A stretch of 64,000 bases of DNA from Virgibacillus_O sediminis (GTDB lineage Bacteria > Bacillota > Bacilli > Bacillales > Amphibacillaceae). How positions within the stretch are numbered: position 1 is the stretch's first letter; the number at the start of each line of letters is the position of its first letter. The position numbers and the translations under genes were made by a program. A model generated the notes under the pieces. The model was not told where the DNA came from, did not search any database, and saw only the letters and a list, made by a program, of their open reading frames with translations. This document shows, piece after piece, positions 6,811-16,656 of the stretch. The stretch covers positions 1 to 64,000 of the forward strand of contig NZ_JBHRRZ010000008.1 in the NCBI RefSeq assembly GCF_042643265.1. Direction: 5' to 3'.

Positions 6811-8724
6811 TTCTTCTTGAAGAACTGTCCACTCCTCCATCAGCTGTTCTATCTTCTGTTTGAGCTCACCGGTTTGTTTTGTAAGTTCTAATGCTTTTTC
6901 ATGATCTTGATAGACTGCAGGCTCTGCCATTTGTGCTTCCAGAGAAACTAAGTCTGATTCCAGTTTCTCCACTTCTTCTTCTACTTCCTGGATACGTCTT
7001 AGCTTCTTGCGTTCTTCTCTCTGTATTTTTTTATCCTCTCGGTAGCTCCGGGCTTTATTATCAGTTCTATTGATCACTTCTTCTGTCTGCTGGAGCCTGG
7101 CAATTTCCGCCTCTTCCGCCTTCTTCTCCATATAATAATCATAATCTCCGAGATAGACTGTCATACCATCCCGGTTCATTTCAGCGACTTGGTCTGTGAT
7201 GCGGTTGATAAAATATCGGTCATGGGAAACAAATAAGATCGTTCCTGGGAAATCCTGAAGCGCTGCCTCCAGTACTTCTTTACTATCAATGTCCAAATGG
7301 TTGGTCGGCTCATCCAATATCAGCAGATTTGCTTTTTGCATCATCAGTTTGGCAAGGGCCAAGCGGGCTTTTTCACCGCCGCTCAGCGAATTGACAGGCT
7401 TTAGTACATCATCACCAGAGAACAAGAAGTTCCCGAGTATCGTCCGAATATCTTTCTCATTCACTGTACGGTGTTCATCCCATAACTCATCCAATACGGT
7501 TTTGGATGAAGAAAGGTCTGCTTGTTCCTGGTCGTAATAGCCTATTTGGACATTGGCACCTTCCTGTATCGATCCTTCGCGAGGCTGATATCTTCCCATA
7601 ATGATCTTTAATAGGGTAGTTTTTCCGACTCCATTGGGGCCTACTAGTGCGATACGTTCTCCTCTGTTCACCTCTAAATTCACATGAGAGAAGAGCGGCT
7701 CACTGTCATCCTCATAACCGAAGCTGAGATTATTTATTCTCAGAACATCATTGCCGCTCCTTCTATTGATCTGAAAGGAAAAATTGGCTGATCCTTCCTC
7801 TCCCAGAGGTCTGTCCACTTTTTCCATTTTCTCCATTTGCTTCCTTCTGCTTTGTGCCCTTTTCGTAGTAGAAGCCCTCACAATATTTCGCTGGATGAAA
7901 TCTTCCATCTTCTTAATCTCTGTCTGCTGTTTCTCGTACTCTTTCAATTCCTGTTCGTAGTCCCGTGCTTTCTGTTCGAGAAATTTACTATAGCTGCCAT
8001 GATATTTCTTTGTCCTATGTCTGGAAACTTCATAGACAATGTTCACTGTTTTATCAAGGAAATATCGATCGTGGGAGACAATGGTAATTGCCCCAGGATA
8101 CCCGTTAAGGTAATTTTCCAACCAGCCAAGCGTTTCAATATCCAGATGGTTTGTGGGCTCATCCAATATAAGGAGGGACGGTTTGGTTAATAAAAGCTTC
8201 CCGAGAGCCAGGCGGGTTTTCTGTCCTCCGCTCAATTCCCGTATGGGCGTATCATAACTGTAGTCCTGGAAATTCAGCCCGCTCAACACCGACTTTATTT
8301 CTGCTTCGTACATATATCCTCCGTCATGCTGGAAGGCCTGCTGGAGGCGGTCATACTCTTCCAGGAGCTTTTGTGATTTGTCCGAGGACACCTCATTCCC
8401 CATTTTCTGTTCCAGTTCCCTGAGATCCTGTTCACGGTCGATCAGGTGCTGGAAGACCTCCAGCATCTCTTCCCAGATTGTTTTGTCCGATTCCAGGGAA
8501 GTATGCTGGGAAAGATATCCGATGGTTGTTTCCTTTGGCTGGAAAAGTTCTCCATCATCGTATGTATACTCGCCGGCCATTATTTTAAGGAGGGTGGATT
8601 TACCGGCACCGTTCCTGCCGACGATGGCAATACGGTCGCGGTCTTTTATCTCCATTTTTACATTGCTGAGAATCTCCTCGGCCCCGAAGGATTTGGAAAC
8701 TCCATTTAATTGCATCAGTATCAT
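6808..8724 (-). CDS. ydiF: ABC-F family ATP-binding protein (YdiF-like)
   Basis: ABC-F proteins are soluble twin-ATPase proteins that act on the ribosome instead of transporting. The 638 residues contain two ABC domains: Walker A GRNGAGKST near 37 and GPNGVGKTT near 362, signatures LSGGQKTRLALGK near 163 and LSGGEKARLALAK near 448, and two LLILDEPTNHLDI Walker B segments. A linker of charged helices joins them and a C-terminal coiled coil follows residue 545. No transmembrane segment is present. The position upstream of rex matches B. subtilis ydiF. A translation-factor role is likely; an antibiotic-resistance role is not indicated. Confidence 0.92.
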   Translation of the reverse strand: MILMQLNGVSKSFGAEEILSNVKMEIKDRDRIAIVGRNGAGKSTLLKIMAGEYTYDDGELFQPKETTIGYLSQHTSLESDKTIWEEMLEVFQHLIDREQDLRELEQKMGNEVSSDKSQKLLEEYDRLQQAFQHDGGYMYEAEIKSVLSGLNFQDYSYDTPIRELSGGQKTRLALGKLLLTKPSLLILDEPTNHLDIETLGWLENYLNGYPGAITIVSHDRYFLDKTVNIVYEVSRHRTKKYHGSYSKFLEQKARDYEQELKEYEKQQTEIKKMEDFIQRNIVRASTTKRAQSRRKQMEKMEKVDRPLGEEGSANFSFQINRRSGNDVLRINNLSFGYEDDSEPLFSHVNLEVNRGERIALVGPNGVGKTTLLKIIMGRYQPREGSIQEGANVQIGYYDQEQADLSSSKTVLDELWDEHRTVNEKDIRTILGNFLFSGDDVLKPVNSLSGGEKARLALAKLMMQKANLLILDEPTNHLDIDSKEVLEAALQDFPGTILFVSHDRYFINRITDQVAEMNRDGMTVYLGDYDYYMEKKAEEAEIARLQQTEEVINRTDNKARSYREDKKIQREERKKLRRIQEVEEEVEKLESDLVSLEAQMAEPAVYQDHEKALELTKQTGELKQKIEQLMEEWTVLQEE

Positions 8725-8781
8725 TTTTGTTCACCTCATCTATTCAAGTCTATCTTATATGGGATTCGCCAGGCAATCAAA

Positions 8782-8799
8782 TTGTGAAAGGAATCACGA
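8782..8799. promoter_or_regulatory. candidate Rex operator upstream of rex
   Basis: TTGTGAAAGGAATCACGA resembles the Rex consensus TTGTGAAATATTTCACAA; the left half is nearly perfect, while the right half keeps TCAC. It lies 66 bp upstream of the rex start in the divergent rex/ABC-F region and could mediate autoregulation. Confidence 0.4.
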
Positions 8800-8864
8800 C
8801 TTTTTCCGTTTTTTCTGGTAAAATGTAGATGAGTAATCAAACAGGACCGAAAAGAGGAATATTT

Positions 8865-9506
8865 ATGGTACAGAATAACATCCCACAGGCTACCGCCAAA
8901 CGTCTGCCATTATATTACCGTTTTCTAAATAATCTTAATCAGCAGGGAAAAGCCCGAGTATCTTCCAAGGAGCTTAGTGAAGCGGTCAAAGTGGATTCTG
9001 CCACAATCCGCAGAGATTTTTCTTACTTTGGGGCCCTGGGGAAAAAAGGATATGGATATAATGTGGAATACCTGCTGGGTTTCTTCCGGGAAACTCTCGA
9101 TCAGGATGAAGTCACAGATGTGGCCCTGATTGGTGTAGGTAATCTTGGCACCGCTTTTTTGAATTATAATTTTATGAAGAACAATAATATCAAGATAAAA
9201 ATGGCTTTTGATGCCGATCCGGAGAAGGTCGGGACAGATATTGGAGGGGTCCCTGTCTACCATATAGATGAAATGGAAAAGAGGATGGCAGGAATGAAAG
9301 TGGCAATTCTCACCATCCCGGCACAAGAGGCAGATCGTGTTACGGAGCGTCTGGTTGAATTTGGGATTGAGGGTATTCTAAACTTCACTCCTGCAAGGAT
9401 AACGGTGCCTTCCCATGTGCGCGTGCACCATATCGACCTGGCTGTGGAATTGCAGGCATTGGTGTATTTCTTAAAGCACTATCCTCTTGATTCATCCGAG
9501 CAATAG
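8865..9506 (+). CDS. rex: redox-sensing transcriptional repressor Rex
   Basis: Rex binds DNA as a dimer when NADH is low and releases it when NADH rises, controlling fermentation and respiration genes. The 213 residues have an N-terminal winged helix (VDSATIRRDFSYFGALGKKG, near residue 43) and a Rossmann domain with GVGNLGTAF near 90, ending in VHHIDLAVELQALVYFLKHY. The ATG at 8865 is preferred over 8829 because AGAGGA lies seven bases upstream and it aligns with the start of B. subtilis Rex. B. subtilis has moaC and tat genes around this locus; they are absent here. Confidence 0.95.
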   Translation: MVQNNIPQATAKRLPLYYRFLNNLNQQGKARVSSKELSEAVKVDSATIRRDFSYFGALGKKGYGYNVEYLLGFFRETLDQDEVTDVALIGVGNLGTAFLNYNFMKNNNIKIKMAFDADPEKVGTDIGGVPVYHIDEMEKRMAGMKVAILTIPAQEADRVTERLVEFGIEGILNFTPARITVPSHVRVHHIDLAVELQALVYFLKHYPLDSSEQ

Positions 9507-9508
9507 AT

Positions 9509-9546
9509 AAAAAACCTGTCGAACTAGTTGTTTGACAGGTTTTTTA
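9509..9546. terminator. bidirectional terminator downstream of rex
   Basis: AAAAAACCTGTC pairs with GACAGGTTTTTT around a 13-base loop. It lies between convergent rex and ydiK. Confidence 0.85.
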
Positions 9547-9581
9547 TCTGACTGGGAAGGTGCGTGTCATTCAGTTGGGCA

Positions 9582-9785
9582 CTACTTCTTCTTATTTCTT
9601 TTCTTGATCTGAAAATGGATGTTTACCATACGGAACGCCACTCCAAAATCCATCGTAGCAACTATTGCGAGAAGGATGGTAGTGAAATTCCAAATGGTTT
9701 CATCAGCTGTCTGTATGGCTGCGTATATAAAGACAGCACCCATGGCAAAATAGATAATTGCCGATGTGAGCGGGGAAATTCTCAT
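9582..9785 (-). CDS. ydiK: small membrane protein YdiK-like (DUF4305)
   Basis: The 67-residue protein has two hydrophobic segments (about 8-26 and 33-55) and a basic tail of KKRNKKK. It resembles B. subtilis YdiK in length, start (MRISPL) and position beside ydiL and groES. The function is unknown. It starts 2 bp after the ydiL stop, so the two form an operon. Confidence 0.8.
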   Translation of the reverse strand: MRISPLTSAIIYFAMGAVFIYAAIQTADETIWNFTTILLAIVATMDFGVAFRMVNIHFQIKKRNKKK

Positions 9786-9787
9786 GC

Positions 9788-10498
9788 TTAACCTCCTATA
9801 AGAATCATCTGCTGCTCCAACTGACGCTGCATACGCTCGATTTCCTCAGGAGTAAGCCCGTATTGAGCAAGAACAACGATGGTGTTCATCGCCGCATGGA
9901 CGATGATGGGAACAATAATCCGTTTGGTGCGCACGTATAAAAATGCAAAGACAAACCCCATGGAAGCATAAACCAGAATGTGGGTCGGATCCAAATGGAT
10001 GAAACCGAAGACCAAAGCGGATAGCAATGCCGCAAAGAAGAAATTCATCCGTTTATAAAGGCTTCCAAAGATAATCTTTCGGAAAATGAGTTCTTCCAAT
10101 ATGGGGGCAATCAATGCAGGGATAATCATAAAGATTGGTGCAGCCCTTGTAATATCCATGATCTGCTGGGTGTTCTCCGAGCCCGATTCAATTCCGAGCA
10201 GTTCCATCTCAATAAGGCCGGCAATTGTCTGTGCAGCAAAGGCCATAAAAACACCGAGGACAGACCAGACAACTACGGTACTCAGGGAAGAAGCATCCCT
10301 TGCGCTTCCTTCTTTCATATCGGGCCTCATCAACAGGAGCGTAACAATCAAAGCGGCAATGAAGCTAAGAATGGACCAATAGATGACAGCTTCAAAATCT
10401 GTAATTGGAAATAGAGCATATAGAACGGGTGCCCCGATAATAACAGAGAACTGCATAATAACATAAGTGACAATAACCCACCAGTAACGTTTCGGCAA
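9788..10498 (-). CDS. ydiL: CPBP-family intramembrane protease YdiL-like
   Basis: This is a polytopic CAAX-protease/bacteriocin-processing (Abi) family protein. The glutamate motif EELIFRKIIFGSLYKR and later FGFIHLDPTHILVYASMG and HAAMN supply the expected metal-binding glutamate and histidines. I chose the TTG at 10498 because AAAAGGAG lies about ten bases upstream and the product (236 residues, starting MPKRYWW) then begins at the first membrane segment. An upstream reading to 10585 adds 29 residues without a ribosome site. Its substrate is unknown. Confidence 0.82.
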   Translation of the reverse strand: MPKRYWWVIVTYVIMQFSVIIGAPVLYALFPITDFEAVIYWSILSFIAALIVTLLLMRPDMKEGSARDASSLSTVVVWSVLGVFMAFAAQTIAGLIEMELLGIESGSENTQQIMDITRAAPIFMIIPALIAPILEELIFRKIIFGSLYKRMNFFFAALLSALVFGFIHLDPTHILVYASMGFVFAFLYVRTKRIIVPIIVHAAMNTIVVLAQYGLTPEEIERMQRQLEQQMILIGG

Positions 10499-10723
10499 AG
10501 TACAACGACTCCTTTTGAACGATTTGTCATAAGTGAACGGCAGCAAACATACTGCCGGCAGCGGCTTCGAACTATGCAAAAACAATATTATTCTCCATGC
10601 ATAGTAATCATTTTATCATACCTCATAAATCTATTATAATAGAATGACTGCAGGGCGTAGAGGTGAACTGATAAATCGGCTGCGCCACTCAAAAATTATA
10701 ATAAAAATTTACAGTTACAATGC

Positions 10724-10752
10724 TTGCATTTTTAAAGTGGATTATTTATTAT
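10724..10752 (+). promoter_or_regulatory. sigma-A promoter of groES-groEL
   Basis: TTGCAT at 10724-10729 and TATTAT at 10747-10752 are separated by exactly 17 bp. Transcription would start just before the CIRCE element. Confidence 0.8.
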
Positions 10753-10763
10753 ATAAATTGTAA

Positions 10764-10790
10764 TTAGCACTCGGCGCTATCAAGTGCTAA
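10764..10790. promoter_or_regulatory. CIRCE operator (HrcA binding site)
   Basis: TTAGCACTC-N9-AAGTGCTAA matches CIRCE (TTAGCACTC-N9-GAGTGCTAA) with one mismatch in the right arm. It lies between the promoter and groES, the standard arrangement for repression by HrcA. Confidence 0.95.
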
Positions 10791-10828
10791 TAAAAATTAA
10801 ATCAATGAGGATTAAGGAGGCTTTCTAC

Positions 10829-11113
10829 ATGATTAAACCACTAGGAGATCGCGTAGTAATTGAGCTTGTAGAACAAGAAGAAAAAACTGCAAGCGGTATC
10901 GTACTTCCAGATTCTGCACAAGAAAAACCGCAGGAAGGGAAAATTGTAGCCGTCGGTTCCGGAAAAGTGACAGATAACGGAGAAAGAGTAGCACTTGAGG
11001 TTTCAGAAGGAGACCGTATCATCTTCTCCAAGTTTGCTGGCACAGAAGTGAAATATGAAGGTGCCGAATACTTAATTCTTCGCGAAAGCGACATCCTGGC
11101 AGTAGTTAGCTAA
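10829..11113 (+). CDS. groES: co-chaperonin GroES
   Basis: The 94-residue protein is the GroEL lid. It has the N-terminal motif LGDRVVIELVEQEEKTASGI, which includes the start of the mobile loop, and the C-terminal ILRESDILAVV. AAGGAGG at 10814-10820 fixes the ATG at 10829; an upstream reading from 10784 lacks such a site. It is 60 bp from groEL and shares its CIRCE-controlled promoter. Confidence 0.97.
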   Translation: MIKPLGDRVVIELVEQEEKTASGIVLPDSAQEKPQEGKIVAVGSGKVTDNGERVALEVSEGDRIIFSKFAGTEVKYEGAEYLILRESDILAVVS

Positions 11114-11173
11114 ACAGAAGAATATAAATATACTTAATGAAACCAAAAATCATTTTCAAGGAGGATATACATT

Positions 11174-12814
<1,641 letters not shown>

Positions 12815-12847
12815 ACCCACCCCCATAAACCTTGATATGACAGTGTT

Positions 12848-12882
12848 TTAGGGTCACAACTCCGTGTTGTGACCCTAATTTT
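12848..12882. terminator. groEL terminator at the ICE left boundary
   Basis: A perfect 13-bp stem TTAGGGTCACAAC/GTTGTGACCCTAA is followed by TTTTG. It lies between groEL and the convergent integrase gene, so attL should be close to or inside it. GACCCTA is repeated once more just downstream (12887). Confidence 0.8.
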
Positions 12883-12894
12883 GACCCTATTCCA

Positions 12895-14100
12895 TTATTT
12901 TCCAGGTCGTTTAATTACCCCCTTCATGAGGTTTCCGAACTTTTCCGAGTCTCTTTTCCGTACTGCTTGGGTGGTATGCAAATAGACGGATTTGGTAACT
13001 TTGTCATCAGTATGTCCTAATCGTTCCATGATTCGTTCTAAACTGACCCCGGCCTCTGCCAATAAACTTGCATGGGTGTGCCTAAAGGAATGAGGCGTTA
13101 GACTGGTATCCATCTCTGCTATTTTCAACAGTCTAGTCATGCGCTGTTGGATAATCTTTGGATATAGTGGGTACCCGGGATACGTCGACCGATTGGCAAA
13201 GATAAACTTCATGTCATGATAATCTTTCTCGGCTTCTTGTTGGATTTGTTTATTTTCCTGGATTATTTCTCCAAGAGCATCATAGACGACAGGATCTATA
13301 TCAATTAATCGTTTGGAGCCTTTCGTTTTTGGCGGGACCAACTGGTATTCTTTTATATTATTCTTAGGGTTGTAATATGTCTTAGTGATGGAAAGCAACT
13401 TCTCTTCAGAGATGCGTAAATCACTTTCTTTTAACGCACAGAGCTCCCCAACACGTAACCCCGTATAGGCCAAGGTTAAGAAAATGGCAAAATCCATGGC
13501 AAGACCTTCCTCCATAACTGCCTCAAGAAACCGGGCCAAATCTTCTTTTTCCATATATCTAGGTAAAATCCTTTCATTTTCAAGTTCTTCGACCGTACTG
13601 TTTCTTTTGGGCAGATACGCGTATTCCGTGGGATCTTTAAGAATGATATCATGCTGCATTGCCTTCTTGAAGATCATCCGACCTGTCCGATGAATGCCAT
13701 CTAAAGTATTTTGTGAAAAATGGGCGTGCAGCTTATATAATACGTTTTGATAAATCTGCCAGGTAATATCAATCATTCTCAGGCCTTTAAGATATTTATT
13801 TAAATTGTTGATCTCGTGTTGTCTGATTCTGATGGTACCAGGTTTGACTCCTCGTTCATCTTTATACAGCTCCAGCCATTTGCCACTGAATTCATCGAAG
13901 GTGATGGTGTTATAGAAGAAGTTCACCCCTTCATCTTTGGCTTTTACAAGTTTCCTAGCTTCTTTTTTTGCTTCCTCCTTCGTCGCAAATCCTCGTTTTG
14001 TAACACGTTTTCTTTTTCCAGAGTTTTTATCAACGCCGAGATAAATCTTGAACATCCAGCGTGTACCTTTTTTGGTTTGATACTTATGAAAGCTTGCCAT
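12895..14100 (-). CDS. tyrosine site-specific integrase of the ICE
   Basis: The integrase recombines attP with attB to insert and, with an excisionase, release the element. The 401 residues show an N-terminal AP2-like arm-binding region (KGTRWMFKIYLGVD), a SAM-like core-binding domain and the catalytic domain. Catalytic residues are in TGLRVGELCAL (Arg, near 213), TPHSFRHTHASLL (His and Arg, near 338) and SVYLHTT (Tyr, near 372). It is transcribed toward groEL and overlaps the ImmA-like gene by 17 bp, giving an immR-immA-int order close to that of ICEBs1-like elements. Confidence 0.93.
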   Translation of the reverse strand: MASFHKYQTKKGTRWMFKIYLGVDKNSGKRKRVTKRGFATKEEAKKEARKLVKAKDEGVNFFYNTITFDEFSGKWLELYKDERGVKPGTIRIRQHEINNLNKYLKGLRMIDITWQIYQNVLYKLHAHFSQNTLDGIHRTGRMIFKKAMQHDIILKDPTEYAYLPKRNSTVEELENERILPRYMEKEDLARFLEAVMEEGLAMDFAIFLTLAYTGLRVGELCALKESDLRISEEKLLSITKTYYNPKNNIKEYQLVPPKTKGSKRLIDIDPVVYDALGEIIQENKQIQQEAEKDYHDMKFIFANRSTYPGYPLYPKIIQQRMTRLLKIAEMDTSLTPHSFRHTHASLLAEAGVSLERIMERLGHTDDKVTKSVYLHTTQAVRKRDSEKFGNLMKGVIKRPGK

Positions 14101-14587
14101 TTCTCACGACCTCCCATACTAGATTTTTATGTATTTCCAGACGTTGCATAGCGAATGGATATTCCATATGAAATATATTCATAATTTCAGAGACTGCTAT
14201 TTCATCTAATTGCCATAACATAAAACTCGGAACGCAAAAATGATAAGCGAATTTTTTTGCCTGTCCTTCCTGATAATGACGAAATAGTGCAGGCAATCCC
14301 AATTGACAGCCTTCATGTCCTAAAATGTGCCCAAGTTCGTGGCCAAAATCCTGCCATTGTCTCTGGGAACTTTGATTTTTATTAAGGAAGATATGAAAAT
14401 TGCCGCCGAGATTGTTTGCTTCACTTTGCTCATCAAAGTAATGGAGCCGTATATGGAAATAGTCCGATACCCTTTCCATGAGACAGCGGGTATTCAACTC
14501 TTCCGGCGTGGTTATGTCCATTTCCATATAGATGGTTTTTACAAGGTCTTCTATACATAGGGGCATCTCATAGTTGTTGAAAGACAT
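14084..14587 (-). CDS. ImmA/IrrE-type metallopeptidase
   Basis: ImmA proteases cleave the ICE repressor ImmR and so trigger excision. The 167 residues contain the zinc motif FGHELGHILGHEG (HExxH) near residue 82 and the family pattern AKKFAYHFCVPSFML near 110. It lies between int and the repressor gene on the same strand, as expected for an immR-immA module. The family assignment is seen directly; the repressor as target is inferred from context. Confidence 0.88.
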   Translation of the reverse strand: MSFNNYEMPLCIEDLVKTIYMEMDITTPEELNTRCLMERVSDYFHIRLHYFDEQSEANNLGGNFHIFLNKNQSSQRQWQDFGHELGHILGHEGCQLGLPALFRHYQEGQAKKFAYHFCVPSFMLWQLDEIAVSEIMNIFHMEYPFAMQRLEIHKNLVWEVVRNGKLS

Positions 14588-14728
14588 TCCTCCTCACTCC
14601 TTTAAATCCTTTACAATATAGAACTGGTGTTCGGTTATGGATTAAAATAATACCCTATCTTCTGGAAGATAGGATAGTTATGGAATAATGATTTTAAAAT
14701 GCATTTTGTTTTCTCTAACTTTCTGTGG

Positions 14729-15091
14729 TTACTTTTCTTCGTTTTTAATGATATCCCACATTTTACGAAGCTTCCGCAAATCCTCTTCATCGGACTTTGG
14801 CAATTCCTTATACCAACGCTTTAACTCTGGGTCGCTGATCGCCTCATAGAAGGCAGGCTCCTCTTTTACTGACATATCACCGGTAGAGGGGGAATATGTT
14901 GATACCCCCAATAAATAGTCAGTGGATGTATCAAGGTGTTTGGCAAGTTCTTTCAAGGTTTTATTCGGCGGGTTACTATAACCACTTTCATAATTGCTTA
15001 TAGTCGCCTTGGTCGTATGAAGTTTTGCAGCCAGTTCTTCCTGGGTTAACTTGAGTTCTTTTCTCCGCTGTTTCAGTCGTTCTCTTAACAT
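14729..15091 (-). CDS. XRE-family repressor (ImmR-like)
   Basis: The 120-residue protein has an N-terminal helix-turn-helix (LTQEELAAKLHTTKATISNY, near 15) followed by a Cro/cI-type LKELAKHLDTSTDYLLG segment and an acidic tail. It is divergent from the rightward ICE genes. Between them lie four direct repeats of about 19 bp, one of which sits between the -35 and -10 boxes of the rightward promoter. It is the probable repressor of ICE excision and transfer. Confidence 0.88.
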   Translation of the reverse strand: MLRERLKQRRKELKLTQEELAAKLHTTKATISNYESGYSNPPNKTLKELAKHLDTSTDYLLGVSTYSPSTGDMSVKEEPAFYEAISDPELKRWYKELPKSDEEDLRKLRKMWDIIKNEEK

Positions 15092-15110
15092 ATAGCCACA
15101 CCTTCATTAA

Positions 15111-15375
15111 TTTGTACAAGTACATTGTACTTGAAATAGAGGTTTAATAAAAGAGAGATATATAAAAAAGTACAAAATAATCATACTTTTCTATTGACGT
15201 ACAAGTTAATCATACCTATAATGCAGGTATAGTACAAGTTATTCATACCTGGGAGGAAATTGATAATACGTTATGAGTAGATTCTATTCTGAAGAAGGAT
15301 ATTTCTTTTCTTTTTTTTAATTATTATGTACAAGAATATCATACTTTAATCCGGGTGGGACAAAAAACTTGTACT
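15111..15375. promoter_or_regulatory. ICE control region: promoter and repeated operators
   Basis: The 323-bp gap between the repressor and the first rightward gene holds four copies of GTACAAgttAaTCATACyT, at 15170-15188, 15199-15217, 15232-15250 and 15328-15346. Further GTACAAG/CTTGTAC half-sites lie at 15113-15132 and 15368-15375. A near-consensus promoter, TTGACG (15194-15199), 17 bp, TATAAT (15217-15222), reads rightward, and the second repeat fills its spacer. A repressor bound there would block it. Confidence 0.8.
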
Positions 15376-15414
15376 TTCGGCTATCTAATCTTTTAAACGA
15401 GGAAGGTGGATGGG

Positions 15415-15735
15415 ATGCAAATTAGTATCGATGAACTGAAGGCAAAGTTGCTTGAAGAGAATTTGAAAGATTTGTTTGTTGAAGCTTATGAACAGGGGCT
15501 AAGGGATGGGCAGGAAAAGTACGGTTATCCGGATCTTTTAACCAAAAGAGATTTGGTAAAAATTTTTCAGGTCAAAGAGCCGACGGTTAATAAAATTGTG
15601 GCTACACCGGGATTCCCCAAATCCAAGTTCGTAAAGGCCAGATATCCGCGGGACGAGGTGTTCAAGTGGATCAGAGAGAACAGCGTGTTGGCCGACGGGC
15701 TGGCACAAAACATGCCAAAGAAGGTATTTGGATAA
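15415..15735 (+). CDS. small HTH DNA-binding protein (excisionase-like)
   Basis: The 106-residue protein has an N-terminal helical part (ISIDELKAKLLEENLKDLF) and a C-terminal winged-helix-like region with LLTKRDLVKIFQVKEPTVNK and YPRDEVFKWIRENS, as in excisionases and phage MerR-like helix-turn-helix proteins. GGAAGG lies eight bases before the ATG at 15415. It is the first rightward gene after the ICE promoter, where Xis usually lies. A role as excisionase or activator is inferred. Confidence 0.6.
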   Translation: MQISIDELKAKLLEENLKDLFVEAYEQGLRDGQEKYGYPDLLTKRDLVKIFQVKEPTVNKIVATPGFPKSKFVKARYPRDEVFKWIRENSVLADGLAQNMPKKVFG

Positions 15736-15762
15736 GTTTCACGTGAAAAGGAGGGGGAGAAT

Positions 15763-16656
15763 ATGTCATTCTTTGCTGTTCAAGTGCGCACAGGATCTGA
15801 AATAGCGGTCAAGAAGATGCTTGGCGACCTGTTAACACGATTGGGTGATGATGCAGTTAAAGCGATTTATGCGTTGGAGACATTTACTCAGACGGGGAAG
15901 GAAATGGATATTAGCGAATTAACCGATACAGATATATCCAATCATTTATTTGTACAGCGGATACAAGCAAGTCTGAGCAATTTACGTGTCGCGTACGAAG
16001 AAATGAAAGCCTCTACGGGTGCTTCCGACATAATGGACGAGTACCGCAGACAGATCAAGCACTTGACGGCAAGACTGAAAAATCTGCGACCTTCCTCCAA
16101 GAAAATCGGAAGTGTTTTAAAAGGGTATATCCTTATCGAATTGGAGAACAACTTCCATTATCTGCCGAACCATTTGTGGCACTTGATCAAATCTATTCCC
16201 AAAGTGTCCGGTTTTCCGAGCAAGATGAACATCCCTCAAGAGGAAGTTGATGCTTTTTTTGAAGAGGTGGAAATGTCACCGGAAGTGGAACTGCAATTCA
16301 ATGAAATCCTTTCTTATGAGGAACACCTGGAAGAACAAAATATTTTGTTGGAACGGGTGAACCAGTCGCAAGATAGTGAAGAGAGAAAATCGCTGGATGA
16401 ATCCCTTGAGGACATGCATACGGATGTAGTGGAGGAAGTGAAGGATATTAAACAAGCACCTCTACCTATGATGAAGCGAATCCAGGCCTTCATCAAAAAC
16501 AAGCGGGAGATGGTTCGTCTGCCTGTCGCCTTGTTCCGTCAATTGTACAGGAAAGAAATAGGGACTGGTACGCATTCAGCCACATGGAAAAGCCCCACTG
16601 ATTTCCTTCACCGTTTGAGACGATGGGCGAATTATCCCGAGGCGGTGTTGGAATGA
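15763..16656 (+). CDS. NusG-like protein with an interrupted NGN domain
   Basis: The start FFAVQVRTGSEIAVKKML matches the first strand and helix of the NusG N-terminal (NGN) domain. After about 110 residues of helical insertion, the domain resumes with GSVLKGYILIELE near 125, then HLIKSIPKVSGFPS and PQEEVDAFF, equivalent to the NusG segments for the second strand pair and PL-x-x-EV. There is no C-terminal KOW domain; instead there is an acidic coiled coil and a basic tail. NusG paralogues such as LoaP and RfaH bind RNA polymerase and suppress termination. An antitermination role in the ICE operon is inferred. AGGAGGGGG precedes the ATG. Confidence 0.65.
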   Translation: MSFFAVQVRTGSEIAVKKMLGDLLTRLGDDAVKAIYALETFTQTGKEMDISELTDTDISNHLFVQRIQASLSNLRVAYEEMKASTGASDIMDEYRRQIKHLTARLKNLRPSSKKIGSVLKGYILIELENNFHYLPNHLWHLIKSIPKVSGFPSKMNIPQEEVDAFFEEVEMSPEVELQFNEILSYEEHLEEQNILLERVNQSQDSEERKSLDESLEDMHTDVVEEVKDIKQAPLPMMKRIQAFIKNKREMVRLPVALFRQLYRKEIGTGTHSATWKSPTDFLHRLRRWANYPEAVLE

